This document shows positions 55,366 through 64,000 of a DNA stretch of 64,000 nt, piece by piece. The position numbers and the translations under genes are program-made. Under the pieces are notes generated by a model that searched no databases, was not told the origin of the DNA, and saw nothing but the letters and a program-made list of their open reading frames with translations. Source of the DNA: Catellatospora coxensis (GTDB lineage: Bacteria > Actinomycetota > Actinomycetes > Mycobacteriales > Micromonosporaceae); contig NZ_BONI01000025.1 of assembly GCF_016862635.1 (NCBI RefSeq), positions 43,798 through 107,797 on the forward strand. The letters run 5' to 3'. Position 1 is the stretch's first letter. Every line of letters begins with the position of its first letter.

Positions 55366-58182
55366 TCAGGACTGGGCCGCGTCGGTGTCGAGCGGCCGGA
55401 GCTTGGCCCGGATGCGTTCGGCGTCGGGGTGGGCCAGCTCCTCCATGATGCGCAGCGCGTCCCGCCACAGCCCGTCGGCGGTGCCCGCCTCGCCGAGCGC
55501 CAGCTGCGCGTCGGCGAGGTGGTCGACGATGAACGCCTCCCAGTACCGGTCGCGGGTCTGGCGGACCAGGTCCAGCGCGTTGCCGAAGCCGAGCACGGCC
55601 TGCTCGTGGTTGCCGAGGTGGAGGTGGGCGTGGCCGAGGCTGTCCCAGGTCTCCCACTGCCCGGCCAGGTCGCCGACCTCCTGGTGCAGGGTGAGCGCCT
55701 CCGCGCATGCCGTGATCGCCGCCGCGTGGTCGCCGCGCAGCGTCTGGAACCAGCCCATCGTGTTCAGCGCCTTGGCCTGCCCCGACCGGTCCCCGGTGGC
55801 CCGGTGCAGCTGGTATGCCCGCTCGGCGTAGGTGTAGGCGTCGGCGTAGCGGGTGGTGCGCTCGCCGAGCCAGGTGAGCGCGAGCAGGGTGTTGGCCTGG
55901 CTGGCCGCGTCGCCGGACTGGGCGAACAGGGCCATCGCGCTGTCGTAGTGCTGCTGGGCCTCGTCGTAGCGTTCCAGCCAGGTGCTGGAGACGCCCAGCC
56001 CGTGGTAGACGTGGGCCTGCCCGGTCACGTCACCCGAGCGCAGCGCCGCGTCGAGCGCGACGCGCTGGGTGTGGGCCTGGTCGAGCCAGTGGCCCTGCCG
56101 GTCGAAGTAGGTGATCAGCGTCCAGGCCAGCTGCCAGGTGTGCCCGTCGCAGCCGAGCTCGTACGCCTGCCGGATGACGGCCAGCAGCACCGCGTGCTCG
56201 GCGGCGAACCAGGCGTACGCCTGGTCCCGGTCGGCGTGCACCTCCGGCGTCACCTGCTCGTCGCAGGGCAGGATCGTGATGCGGTGCCGGTGCGGGTACA
56301 CCATCAGGGTCGCGCTGTTGGCGGTGTGCAGGTAGTGGTCGTACGCCCGGCGCAGCGCGGTGAACCGGTCCGGCTCGGGGTCGGCCTCGGCGACCAGTTC
56401 CGCGGCGTACGCCCGCATCAGGTCGTGCAGCAGGAAGCGCCCCGGGGCGTGCTCGACGGCCAGGTGCGCGCGGGTCAGCTCGGCCAGCAGCGGGCGCGCC
56501 TGCCGCACGGTCAGCCCGGCCGTGCTCGCCGCCGCCGCGAGCGAGACGTCCGGCCCGGGGTGCAGCCCCAGCAGCCGGAACATCCGCGCGCCGCCGTCGC
56601 TGAGCTGGCGGTACGACCAGGAGAACACCGCGCGCAGGTCGGTGGCCGCGTCGTCACCGCTGAACGCGTCCAGGTTGTCGCGCCCGTCGGCCAGTTCCGC
56701 CGCCAGCGCGGCCAGCGGCAGCGCCGGGCCGGACGCGGCGCGGGCCGCGACGATCGCCAGGGCCAGCGGCAGCCCGCCGCAGCGGGCGATGACGTCGCGG
56801 ACGGCGCGGGGCTCCCGCTCGACCGCGCTGCCGCCGAGCCGGTGGGTGATCAGCTGCCGCGCCTCGGCGGCGGTGAACACGGCCAGCGACAGCGGCCGGG
56901 CGCCCTCGGCCGCGACCAGGCCGGACAGCTGGTTGCGGCTGGTGACCAGCACCATGCACCCGGCCGTGCCGGGCAGCAGCGGGCGCACCTGGTCGGCGTC
57001 GCGGGCGTTGTCCAGCACCAGCAGCATGCGCCGCCCGGCCAGCAGGGTGCGGTAGAGGGCGGCCTGCTCGGCGAGGTCGGCGGGCACCCGCGCGGACGGC
57101 ACGCCCAGCGCGTCCAGGAAGCCGCGGACCGCCTGCGACGGGTTGGCCGGCGGGCCGCCCGCGTCGAAACCGCGCAGGTTGACGTGCAGCTGCCCGTCGG
57201 GGAACCGGTCCGCGGAGCGGTGCGCCCAGTGCACCACGAGCGAGGTCTTGCCGATCCCGGCGCTGCCGGTGATGACGGCGACCCGGGCCGGGCCGGCCTC
57301 CCGGTCGCGCATCCGGTCCAGCTCCCGCAGCGCCTCGTCGCGCCCGGTGAAGCCGGCCACGTCGGCGGGCAGCTGCCGGGGCGCGGTCACCGGCGCGGCG
57401 GCGGCCGCGGGCGCCTCAGGCGTGAAGTCGTACCGGCCGGGGCGGGTGAGCCGCGCGTCGTCGCGCAGGATCGCCTCGTGCAGCGCCCGCAGCTGCGGGC
57501 CGGGTTCCAGGCCGAGCTCGTCGCGCAGCAGCGTGCGGGTGTCGCGGAACAGGTCCAGCGCCTCGGCCCGCCGCCCGCTGCGGTAGCGGGCCAGCATCAG
57601 GCAGCCGCGGAAGAACTCGCGGAACGGCTGCTCGGCCACCAGCGTCTCCAGCGTCCCGGCCACCTGCCGGTGCCGGCCCAGGGCCAGCTCGGCCTCGGCC
57701 CAGCCCTCGTACGCGGCGAGCCGTTGCTGGTCCAGGCGCAGCGCCTCGTCGGCCAGCGGCGGGCACGCGGTGAACTCCGCGTACGCCGGGCCGCGCCACA
57801 GGTCCAGGGCGGTCCGCCAGTCCCGGGCGGCGGCCTCGACGTCACCACCGTCCAGGGCCGCTGCCGCCGCGGCGCTCAGCTCGCCGAACCGGGCCGCGTC
57901 GAGCGACTCGCCCGCGGGCACCGTGTAGCCGTCGGGAGCGTTCTGGATCCGCTCGGTGCCCAACGCTCCGCGCAGCTGGCTGATGTACTGGTGGACGTTG
58001 CGCCGGGCCGAGGCCGGGGGCTGGTCGGCCCACAGCGCCTCGACGAGGACGTCCATGGGCACGGGCCGGCCCAGGCGGGCCAGCAGGACGGCCAGCGCCA
58101 ACCGCGGCTTGTGGCCCGTCGGCAGGTAGGCCGGCTGTCCGTCGTGTACCGCCTGGAGGGGTCCCAGCGTCTGGAACTCCAC
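55366..58182 (-). CDS. AfsR/SARP-family regulator (second copy of the architecture)
   Basis: The 938-residue protein starts at GTG 58182, with GGAAAGGCGAG upstream. Domains are an OmpR-like HTH (1-95; FQTLGPLQAV, LALAVLLARLGRPVP, LVEALWADQPP), BTAD (about 100-245), NB-ARC ATPase with Walker A TGSAGIGKTSL near 305 and TPR-like repeats in the last 300 residues (AHLHLGNHEQAVLGFGNALD and similar). It probably activates a secondary-metabolism or export gene set. The nearest exporters are at 58936 and 52740. It shares order and local motifs with the regulator at 5086-7815. Confidence 0.92.
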   Translation of the reverse strand: MEFQTLGPLQAVHDGQPAYLPTGHKPRLALAVLLARLGRPVPMDVLVEALWADQPPASARRNVHQYISQLRGALGTERIQNAPDGYTVPAGESLDAARFGELSAAAAAALDGGDVEAAARDWRTALDLWRGPAYAEFTACPPLADEALRLDQQRLAAYEGWAEAELALGRHRQVAGTLETLVAEQPFREFFRGCLMLARYRSGRRAEALDLFRDTRTLLRDELGLEPGPQLRALHEAILRDDARLTRPGRYDFTPEAPAAAAAPVTAPRQLPADVAGFTGRDEALRELDRMRDREAGPARVAVITGSAGIGKTSLVVHWAHRSADRFPDGQLHVNLRGFDAGGPPANPSQAVRGFLDALGVPSARVPADLAEQAALYRTLLAGRRMLLVLDNARDADQVRPLLPGTAGCMVLVTSRNQLSGLVAAEGARPLSLAVFTAAEARQLITHRLGGSAVEREPRAVRDVIARCGGLPLALAIVAARAASGPALPLAALAAELADGRDNLDAFSGDDAATDLRAVFSWSYRQLSDGGARMFRLLGLHPGPDVSLAAAASTAGLTVRQARPLLAELTRAHLAVEHAPGRFLLHDLMRAYAAELVAEADPEPDRFTALRRAYDHYLHTANSATLMVYPHRHRITILPCDEQVTPEVHADRDQAYAWFAAEHAVLLAVIRQAYELGCDGHTWQLAWTLITYFDRQGHWLDQAHTQRVALDAALRSGDVTGQAHVYHGLGVSSTWLERYDEAQQHYDSAMALFAQSGDAASQANTLLALTWLGERTTRYADAYTYAERAYQLHRATGDRSGQAKALNTMGWFQTLRGDHAAAITACAEALTLHQEVGDLAGQWETWDSLGHAHLHLGNHEQAVLGFGNALDLVRQTRDRYWEAFIVDHLADAQLALGEAGTADGLWRDALRIMEELAHPDAERIRAKLRPLDTDAAQS

Positions 58183-58496
58183 TGCCGTCTCGCCTTTCCG
58201 ACCACGATCCCGACAACGAAACGTGCTCAGGCGATCACGTTCCGCGTTGTACATCGCCTGTACCGCGATCGGACACGATGCGCGGTATCGGCGAGCGTAC
58301 GGCACGGGTCGAAACGCCCTGTGGCAAACCGTGCGTGTTCGTCGGCTGGCACGCCGACGTGCCGATGTTCTCGGGGCGGGCCGAGATTCGGGGGACCTCG
58401 GCCGCCCTGAGACCACGCCTCCAGTCGATTCCGTGACCGTCACACCGGGACCGCCGGGGACACCCGCGCTGGACGGCGTCGGGCACACTGCCTCCC
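58183..58496. promoter_or_regulatory. Divergent control region with an 11-bp repeat
   Basis: This 314-bp gap has no gene. It contains TGTAC at 58248-58252 and again at 58259-58263, a direct repeat with 11-bp spacing, the spacing used by SARP-type activators. It lies about 66 bp before the AfsR-like start. The rest is GC-rich and unremarkable. Confidence 0.3.
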
Positions 58497-58889
58497 ATGC
58501 CGAAGTCACGCCGAGAAGTCCGGGCCCGCCGAGCCGCCGCTGCCGCACGGATGCAGCCCGGTGGCCGGGCGCGGACCCGTTCGGCGCTCACCGAGGCGCG
58601 CAGCTGGCAGCAGGCCGGCCTGCCCGCCGCCCTGTCCGGCGCGTTCGGCCTGGTGCTGAGCATCGCGCTCGCGATCGGGGACTCCTGGACGCTGCCCGCG
58701 GTGGCGGTCGGCGCGACCCTGCTCAACATCTACGCCGCGTATGTCATCGTCAAAGCCCGCCGAGCCGACGACGTCCTCTTCCCGCAACGCTGGGGCGCCG
58801 GCCGCTTCTCCGCCCGCGGCGAGGTCGTCTCGGGCGTCCTGGCGCTCGCCTCGGCGGTGCTCGCCGTGATCGGCTTCGCCGGCCGATGA
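58497..58889 (+). CDS. Unknown membrane protein
   Basis: The 130-residue protein starts at ATG 58497. A highly basic N-terminus (KSRREVRARRAAAAARMQPG) is followed by three hydrophobic helices (AALSGAFGLVLSIALAIG, PAVAVGATLLNIYAAYVIV, VSGVLALASAVLAVIGFAG). The basic face should be cytoplasmic. No family is recognised. It is 46 bp before the MFS gene on the same strand, so it may be co-transcribed. Confidence 0.7.
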   Translation: MPKSRREVRARRAAAAARMQPGGRARTRSALTEARSWQQAGLPAALSGAFGLVLSIALAIGDSWTLPAVAVGATLLNIYAAYVIVKARRADDVLFPQRWGAGRFSARGEVVSGVLALASAVLAVIGFAGR

Positions 58890-58935
58890 ATACGCGTTGC
58901 GGCCCGGCTGCGCGCCCACGTAAGGTCTCGACCTT

Positions 58936-60183
58936 GTGCGCAAGCTAGTCGACTCCGTCGTGCCCGCCCGGCTCGGCGCGAGCTACCGCTGGCTGCTGGC
59001 CTCGTCCTGGTCGAGCAACCTCGGCGACGGGGTGGCGATGGCCGCCGGGCCGCTGCTGGTCATGTCGCTGACCGAGGACCCGTTCCTGATCTCGCTGGCC
59101 GCGCTGCTGCGCTGGGCCCCACCACTGGTGTTCGGCCTGTACGCGGGTGTGCTGTCGGATCGGCTGGACCGGCGCCGCATCATGATCGTGGCGAACCTGG
59201 CCCGGGTGCTGGTGCTGGCCGGGCTCGTGGCGACGATGCTCACCGGGAGGCTGACGGCGATCGGCGCGCTGGCGGCGCTGGGCCTGCTGACCGTCGCCGA
59301 GGTGTTCGCCGACAACACGGCGGGCACGCTGACGCCGATGCTGGTGCACCGCGACGACCTGACCGTGGCCAACGCGCGATTGCAGACCGGCTTCATCACG
59401 CTCAACCAGCTGATCGGGCCGCCGATCGGGGCGGCGCTGTTCGCCGTCGGCACGGCCTGGCCGTTCGCGACCGAGGTCGTGCTGGTCGCCGCCGCCGTGG
59501 TGCTGGTGTCGCGGGTGCGCCTGCCGGTCCGGGAGCGGCCCGCGCAGGACAAGCGCAGCCTGCGGCGTGACGTCGCCGAGGGGTTCCGCTGGACGGTGAA
59601 CCACGCGGCCGTGCGTACCCTCGTGCTCACGATTCTGATCTTCAACGTGACGTTCGGGGCCGCCTGGTCGGTGCTCGTCCTCTACGCCCAGGAGCGACTC
59701 GGCCTCGGCGCGATCGGCTTCGGTCTGCTCACCACGGTCTCGGCGGTCGGCGGCCTGCTCGGCACCGCGCTGTACGGCGCGATCACCCGCCGGGTGAGCC
59801 TGGGCAACGTGATGCGCATCGGGCTGATCATCGAGACGCTCACCCATCTGGGCCTGGCGGTCACGAACTCACCGGTGGTCGCCTCGGCGATCTTCTTCGT
59901 GTTCGGCGCGCACGCGTTCGTCTGGGGCACCACCTCGGTCACGGTGCGCCAGCGGGCGGTGCCCGAGCAGTTGCAAGGCCGGGTGAACAGCCTCAACACC
60001 ATCTGCGTGTTCGGCGGGCTGGTCGTCGGCTCGGTGATCGGCGGCGTGCTGGCCACCCACTACGGCGTCACCGCGCCGTTCTGGTTCGCCTTCGCCGGCT
60101 CGGCGGCCTTCGTCGTGCTGCTGTGGCGCGAGCTGACCCGCATCGCCCACGCGGACGAGCAGCCCGTCCCGGCACCCGCCTGA
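58936..60183 (+). CDS. MFS exporter (enterobactin-exporter/MFS_3-like)
   Basis: The 415-residue, 12-helix protein starts at GTG 58936. GVLSDRLDRRRIMIVANLARVLVLAG contains motif A, and SSWSSNLGDGVAMAAGPLLVMSLT with TLTPMLVHRDDLTVANARLQTG is typical of the MFS_3 group, which includes siderophore and macrolide exporters. No ribosome site is seen; TAAGGT lies nine bases before the start, so the transcript may be nearly leaderless. It converges on the sigma factor gene. Confidence 0.9.
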   Translation: MRKLVDSVVPARLGASYRWLLASSWSSNLGDGVAMAAGPLLVMSLTEDPFLISLAALLRWAPPLVFGLYAGVLSDRLDRRRIMIVANLARVLVLAGLVATMLTGRLTAIGALAALGLLTVAEVFADNTAGTLTPMLVHRDDLTVANARLQTGFITLNQLIGPPIGAALFAVGTAWPFATEVVLVAAAVVLVSRVRLPVRERPAQDKRSLRRDVAEGFRWTVNHAAVRTLVLTILIFNVTFGAAWSVLVLYAQERLGLGAIGFGLLTTVSAVGGLLGTALYGAITRRVSLGNVMRIGLIIETLTHLGLAVTNSPVVASAIFFVFGAHAFVWGTTSVTVRQRAVPEQLQGRVNSLNTICVFGGLVVGSVIGGVLATHYGVTAPFWFAFAGSAAFVVLLWRELTRIAHADEQPVPAPA

Positions 60184-60203
60184 CCCGCCACGGCGGGCTC
60201 AGG
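60179..60203. terminator. Short bidirectional terminator
   Basis: An imperfect 11-12-base inverted repeat with one bulge includes the stop codons of the two converging genes. Confidence 0.5.
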
Positions 60204-61233
60204 GCAGTGACGCGGGCAGGCCGAACAGGGGGAAGTGCGCCGCGCCGACGAACGCGGTGACCTCGGCGATGCGGTCGTCGCGCAGCGTCAGCACGTTGAC
60301 CGACCAGGGCAGGTGCTCGCCGGTGGGCTCGGGGCGCAGGTAGGCGGCCACCGCGGGCTGGCCGTTGGCGTCGACCGGCAGGTGCCGCCACGAGCCGCAC
60401 GAGGTCAGCGGCACCCGTACCACGAAGTCCATGACCGCGGCCCGGCCGTGATACCAGTGCGGCAGCGGCGGCATGGACCAGGTGACGTCCTCGACCAGCA
60501 GCGTGATCAGGGCGTCGGCGTCGCCGCGCTCCAGTGCCTGGGCGAACCGGCTCACCACCTCCCGCACCCGCGCGTCGCCGATCTTGCGTAGGGTCTGCTG
60601 CTGGCTGGGGGAGGGCGACTTCTCCGCCACGATCCGGCGGGCGCGGGCCAGCGCGGAGTTCACCGAGGTGGTCGACGTGTCCATGATCGCGGCGATCTCG
60701 GCGACGGAGAAGCCCAGCACCTCGAACAGCAGCAGCGCCGCCCGCTGGTTGCCCGGCAGGTGCTGCAGCGCGGCCACGAACGCCAGCTCGACCGCCTCGC
60801 GCTGCTCGTAGCGCGCGCCCGGCCCGGCCGGACCGGACCCCAGACCCGCGCCGGCGTACGGCCCGAGCCAGGCGACGTCGGTCAGCGGGGTCTCGCCGAG
60901 CACCGCGTGGGCGCTGGACGGGCCCAGGTCCATCGGCATGGCCCGCCGCCCGCGCGCCTCGACGAGGTCCAGGCAGGTGCGGGTGGCCACGGTGTAGAGC
61001 CAGGCCCGCAGCGAGCCGCGCCCGGCGAAGCCCGCCAGCCCGCGCCAGGCCCGCAGCAGCGCGTCCTGCAGCGCGTCGTCGGCGTCGTGGGCCGAGCCCA
61101 GCATCCGGTAGCAGTGCGCGTGCAGCTCGGCGCGCAGGGGCTCGACGAGCCGGGTGAACGCGGCGTCGTCCCCGGCCCGCGCGGCGGCCAGATCGGGGTC
61201 GTCCCCGGGCGGCGCGGAGGAAAGTTCGCTCAC
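60199..61233 (-). CDS. ECF sigma factor with a C-terminal SnoaL-like domain (SigG/TIGR02960-type)
   Basis: The 344-residue protein starts at GTG 61233. Region 2 is seen as LHAHCYRMLGSAHDADDALQDALLRAWRGL, region 4 as LPGNQRAALLLFEVLGFSVAEIAAIMDTSTTSVNSALARAR. TPLTDVAWLGPYAG between them is typical of the TIGR02960/SigG-like group. The last 120 residues form an NTF2/SnoaL-like domain (FAQALERGDADALITLLVEDVTWSMPP), which in such factors replaces an anti-sigma factor in controlling activity. No anti-sigma gene is adjacent. It is divergent from an alpha/beta hydrolase 72 bp away, its likely target. Confidence 0.92.
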   Translation of the reverse strand: MSELSSAPPGDDPDLAAARAGDDAAFTRLVEPLRAELHAHCYRMLGSAHDADDALQDALLRAWRGLAGFAGRGSLRAWLYTVATRTCLDLVEARGRRAMPMDLGPSSAHAVLGETPLTDVAWLGPYAGAGLGSGPAGPGARYEQREAVELAFVAALQHLPGNQRAALLLFEVLGFSVAEIAAIMDTSTTSVNSALARARRIVAEKSPSPSQQQTLRKIGDARVREVVSRFAQALERGDADALITLLVEDVTWSMPPLPHWYHGRAAVMDFVVRVPLTSCGSWRHLPVDANGQPAVAAYLRPEPTGEHLPWSVNVLTLRDDRIAEVTAFVGAAHFPLFGLPASLP

Positions 61234-61305
61234 AAGCGACGATTCTGCCGCACGGGGGCGGTCTCATTCAGGTACGAGTGCCATCTCACCTGCTAGGGAG
61301 ACCTG

Positions 61306-62133
61306 ATGAACGACGTTTCGACCGTGCCGGCCGCCATCCTGGAGGTGCCCGGCGCGCGCCTGCACTACGAGGTCCGGGGCACCGGGCCGCTGGTCGTGCT
61401 GGTCGGCGCGCCGATGGACGCGCGGGCGTTCACGCCGCTGGCCGAGCTGCTGGCGAGCGACCACACGGTGCTCACCACCGACCCGCGGGGCATCTTCCGC
61501 AGCTCGGTCGACGACCGCGACCAGGACTCGACGCCGGAGCAGCGCGGCGACGACCTGGCCCGGCTGATCACCCACCTCGACGCGGGCCCGGCCGTGGTGC
61601 TCGGCTCCAGCGGCGGGGCGGTCAGCGCGCTGGCGCTCACCGAGGCCCGCCCCGACCTGGTAAGCACGCTCATCGCGCACGAGCCGCCGCTGGACGAGCT
61701 GGTCGAGGACCGTGCGGAACTGCGGGTGGCGACCGACGACATGATCGCGACGTACCTCGGCGGCGACCACCGGGGCGCGTTCGCGAAGTTCCTGAAGATC
61801 GCGAACATCGAGCTGCCCCCGTTCGTGTTCGAGGCCATCGTCGGCGGCGAGCGTGACGAGCAGGCGGTCGCCGACGAGCACTTCCAGTACGCGCACATGC
61901 TGCTGCCGACGGTCAGCTTCGTGCCCGACGCGGCGGCGCTGCGCAAGGGCGGCACGCGGCTCGTGGTCGGCATCGGCGAGGAGTCGACCGGGCAGCTCTG
62001 CGACCGCACCTCGCGGGCGCTGGCGGCACAGCTGGACATCGAGCCGACGATGTTCCCCGGCGACCACATCGGATTCACCGGCGACCCGGTGGCGTTCGCC
62101 GCCCGCCTGCGGGAGGTGCTGGCCGCGCGCTGA
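61306..62133 (+). CDS. Alpha/beta hydrolase (second paralogue, sigma-factor-linked)
   Basis: The 275-residue protein starts at ATG 61306 behind GGGAGA. The nucleophile elbow is VVLGSSGGAVSALAL, with VGAPMDARAFTPL at the oxyanion region, and the ending FPGDHIGFTGDPVAFAARLREVL holds the catalytic His. It is closely similar to the protein at 41503-42369 (shared DPRG, SSGGAV, AHEPP and GEESxG motifs). A divergent ECF sigma factor gene 72 bp away probably directs its transcription. Confidence 0.88.
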   Translation: MNDVSTVPAAILEVPGARLHYEVRGTGPLVVLVGAPMDARAFTPLAELLASDHTVLTTDPRGIFRSSVDDRDQDSTPEQRGDDLARLITHLDAGPAVVLGSSGGAVSALALTEARPDLVSTLIAHEPPLDELVEDRAELRVATDDMIATYLGGDHRGAFAKFLKIANIELPPFVFEAIVGGERDEQAVADEHFQYAHMLLPTVSFVPDAAALRKGGTRLVVGIGEESTGQLCDRTSRALAAQLDIEPTMFPGDHIGFTGDPVAFAARLREVLAAR

Positions 62134-62153
62134 CCGCACCGTCGAGAGTGGAC

Positions 62154-62188
62154 ACACGGCCATCCGGATTTCGTCCGGATGGCCATGT
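62154..62188. terminator. Hairpin terminator after the hydrolase
   Basis: An 11-bp core stem (62158-62168 with 62174-62184), extended by three pairs after one mismatch, with a five-base loop and TCTTT after it. Confidence 0.82.
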
Positions 62189-62595
62189 CTTTGCGCGCGC
62201 TTCTCATCCGTTCGTCGGCTCACGACCGTCGAAGTGTTGACGTGTTGGTGACGTGTCGGTAACGTTGCCCCCGACGCAGTGCAAGATTTCGACAAACGAA
62301 TGTTTAGTTTTGTCGTTAGCTTGTGCAAGTTCCCTGCAGGCCGCTCACCTGCCGGTGTTCTCCATCCGTTCGGGAGAGGCCCGGTATGACGTCGGCATTC
62401 GTACGCACTGGTCGATCACCTCCACGCGGCCCGGGCTGAGTTCACGCCCCGCCACGTCACCGGTTACACCACGCCTGCAAAACATCAACCGCGCGGCCCC
62501 GCTCACCGTCGCGGCTGATCGGTCACCCGTTTCACCGCAACGCGCGTGGACTCCCGTCCATCCGCGGAACCGTCCCTCCGTGACAAAGGACAGTG
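62189..62595 (+). promoter_or_regulatory. Leader region of the secreted discoidin-domain gene
   Basis: This region of about 400 bp has no gene. GTGTTGGTGAC (62242-62252), GTGTCGGTAAC (62253-62263) and a partial third copy at 62264 repeat with 11-bp period. Downstream is an AT-rich patch (62285-62325) with an inverted repeat CGACAAA (62290-62296) and TTTGTCG (62309-62315), a likely operator. The remaining 270 bp to the start would be a long leader. Confidence 0.4.
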
Positions 62596-64000
62596 ATGAG
62601 AACCAGGACTCCGATCAGAGCGGTGGCGACCGCGGTCGCCACCGCCATGATCGCCACCGCCGCGTGGGCGGCGGTCGCGCAAGCGGCCGGCGGCCCCAAC
62701 CTGTCGTCAGGCAAAACGGCCTCCGCCAGCTCGGTCAACGGCCCCTACGGGACCGGCAACCTCAACGACGGCAACCAGGGCAGCTACTGGGAGAGCTCCG
62801 GCTCCCTGCCGCAGTGGGCCCAGATCGACCTCGGCGCCGCCACCGCCATCGACCAGGTCGTGCTGAAGCTGCCCGCCGGCTGGGGCACCCGCACCCAGAC
62901 CCTGTCCGTGCAGGGCAGCACCAACGGCTCCACGTTCAGCGACATCGTCGCGTCGCAGGGCTACAGCTTCAACCCGTCGGTCGCCAACAACTCGGTGACC
63001 GTCAACTTCCCGGCGACCTCGACCCGGTACGTGCGCGTCAACATCAGCGCCAACACCGGCTGGGCCGCCGCGCAGCTGTCCGAGCTGGAGATCTACGGCA
63101 TCGCCGGCGCGTCGACCAACCTCGCCCAGGGCCGCCCGACCACCGAGAGCGGCCACGCCGACGTCTACGACGTGTCCCGCACCGTCGACGGCAACCAGGG
63201 CACCTACTGGGAGAGCGTCAACAACTCCTTCCCGGAGTGGGCGACCGTCGACCTCGGCTCGTCCGTCGCGGTCAACCGCGTCGTGCTGAAGCTGCCGACC
63301 TCCGGCTGGGGCACCCGCTCGCAGACGCTGTCGGTCCAGGGCAGCACCAACGGCTCGACGTTCACCGACATCGTCGGCTCGGCGTCGTACACCTTCAACC
63401 CGGCCGTGGCCGGCAACTCGGTGACGATCAACTTCACCCAGACCACCACCCGGTACGTGCGGATCAACATCACCGCCAACACCGCGTGGCCGGCGGGCCA
63501 GCTCTCCGAGATCGAGGTGTACGGGCCCGGCACCGGCACCCCCGACACCACCGCCCCGAGCGTGCCGTCGAACCTGACCCTCGGCGCGTCCGGCACCACG
63601 ATCACCCTGAACTGGGGCGCGTCGACGGACAACGCCGGCGGCAGCGGCCTCGCGGGCTACGACGTCTACCGCAACGGCACGCTGGCCGCCCAGGTCGGCG
63701 CGGTCACCACCTGGCAGGACACCCAGCCGACCACGGCCACCGTGTCCTACTACGTGCGGGCGCGGGACAACGCGGGCAACGTCTCCGCGAACAGCAACAC
63801 CGTGACCCGTAACGGCACCACGCCCGACACCACCCCGCCGAGCGTGCCCGGCACGCTCAGCCACACCACGTCCGGCACGACGATCACCCTGAACTGGGGC
63901 GCGTCGACCGACAACGCGGGCGGCAGCGGCCTGGCCGGCTACGACGTGTTCCGCAACGGCGCGCTGGCCGCGCAGGTCGGCACCGTGACCACGTGGAACG
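62596..64000 (+). CDS. Secreted discoidin/CBM32 and Fn3 protein (3' end outside window)
   Basis: The frame from ATG 62596, with AAAGGA seven bases upstream, is open to the window end (468 codons). It begins with a signal peptide (RTRTPIRAVATAVATAMIAT, then AAWAAVAQAAGG). Two F5/8 type C (discoidin, CBM32-like) domains follow: residues about 35-175 (GNLNDGNQGSYWES, AQIDLGAATAIDQVVLKLP, RYVRVNISANTGW) and 175-315 (the same pattern with RYVRINITANTAW). Two fibronectin type III domains begin near 315 and 415 (PSNLTLGASGTTITLNWGAS and a near-copy). This is the N-terminus of a secreted sugar-binding protein, probably a glycoside hydrolase whose catalytic part lies beyond 64000. Confidence 0.9.
   Translation, partial: MRTRTPIRAVATAVATAMIATAAWAAVAQAAGGPNLSSGKTASASSVNGPYGTGNLNDGNQGSYWESSGSLPQWAQIDLGAATAIDQVVLKLPAGWGTRTQTLSVQGSTNGSTFSDIVASQGYSFNPSVANNSVTVNFPATSTRYVRVNISANTGWAAAQLSELEIYGIAGASTNLAQGRPTTESGHADVYDVSRTVDGNQGTYWESVNNSFPEWATVDLGSSVAVNRVVLKLPTSGWGTRSQTLSVQGSTNGSTFTDIVGSASYTFNPAVAGNSVTINFTQTTTRYVRINITANTAWPAGQLSEIEVYGPGTGTPDTTAPSVPSNLTLGASGTTITLNWGASTDNAGGSGLAGYDVYRNGTLAAQVGAVTTWQDTQPTTATVSYYVRARDNAGNVSANSNTVTRNGTTPDTTPPSVPGTLSHTTSGTTITLNWGASTDNAGGSGLAGYDVFRNGALAAQVGTVTTWN

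Noticed and set aside
55429..58410. A 993-codon plus-strand frame opposite the second AfsR-like gene
   Set aside because: Antisense shadow; the minus strand encodes the full HTH, BTAD, NB-ARC and TPR series.
62253..63812. A 519-codon plus-strand frame at the window end
   Set aside because: It is another frame of the discoidin-domain gene, which runs from 62596 in a different frame with signal peptide and two recognisable domains and is open to the edge.

Overview
The window is very GC-rich, with strong third-position GC bias, many GTG starts, AfsR/SARP and LAL regulators, a FurA-KatG pair, a TIGR02960-type ECF sigma factor and an LppU-like envelope protein. This points to a filamentous actinobacterium, most likely Micromonosporaceae; the family is an inference. 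No phage, insertion sequence, CRISPR array or biosynthetic assembly line was found. The region reads as chromosome-arm accessory DNA with regulators, exporters, secreted proteins and several decayed genes.

Layout. 0-4 kb: the 3' part of an Rhs/YD-repeat protein whose variable tip looks like a lysozyme/transglycosylase, overlapped by a small membrane-anchored protein that could be its immunity partner. 4.4-5 kb: a DUF4259 gene and a histidine-type tRNA gene with an abnormal anticodon arm. 5-18.2 kb: a regulator and protease block with an AfsR-like regulator divergent from a secreted matrixin-like metalloprotease, a LuxR-family ATPase regulator and a 2,062-residue modular secreted subtilase. 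18.3-19.8 kb: a perfect LexA (SOS) box in front of a small unknown gene and a TPR-like gene. 20-27.9 kb: DUF1963 protein, a drug exporter, a GlxA-type regulator divergent from a saccharopine-dehydrogenase-like reductase, a deletion scar joining the tails of an alpha/beta hydrolase and a TetR regulator, and a questin-oxidase-like gene.

27.9-34.4 kb (minus strand): a tight six-gene operon of unknown purpose with a ferredoxin-fold-like protein, an unknown protein, a DyP-type heme peroxidase, a bile-acid-symporter-family transporter, an MBL-fold hydrolase and a membrane-anchored phosphodiesterase-like enzyme. It is the best candidate here for an undescribed system. 34.5-44.2 kb: an exporter, an orphaned excisionase-type HTH gene with a truncated partner, GNAT, DUF998, a nucleotidylyltransferase-methyltransferase fusion, an alpha/beta hydrolase and a decayed zinc-finger/WD-like gene. 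44.2-47.7 kb: furA-katG with a well-preserved operator, then an LppU-like protein. 47.8-52.6 kb: a cysteine-rich HTH regulator with a DUF3291 gene, a hydrolase with a long Pro/Ala tail, DUF1905, a dihydrofolate-reductase-fold protein and a methyltransferase. 52.7-55.3 kb: an MFS exporter and divergent TetR regulator with two matching operators, then a small membrane protein behind a sigma-B-like promoter. 55.4-62.1 kb: a second AfsR-like regulator, a membrane protein, an MFS exporter, and an ECF sigma factor divergent from a second copy of the alpha/beta hydrolase. 62.6 kb to the end: a secreted protein with two discoidin/CBM32-like and two Fn3 domains, cut by the window edge.

Genes that appear to work together are furA-katG, the TetR/MFS pair, the Rhs/membrane-protein pair, the sigma factor/hydrolase pair and the peroxidase operon. 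Perfect hairpin terminators close most converging units.
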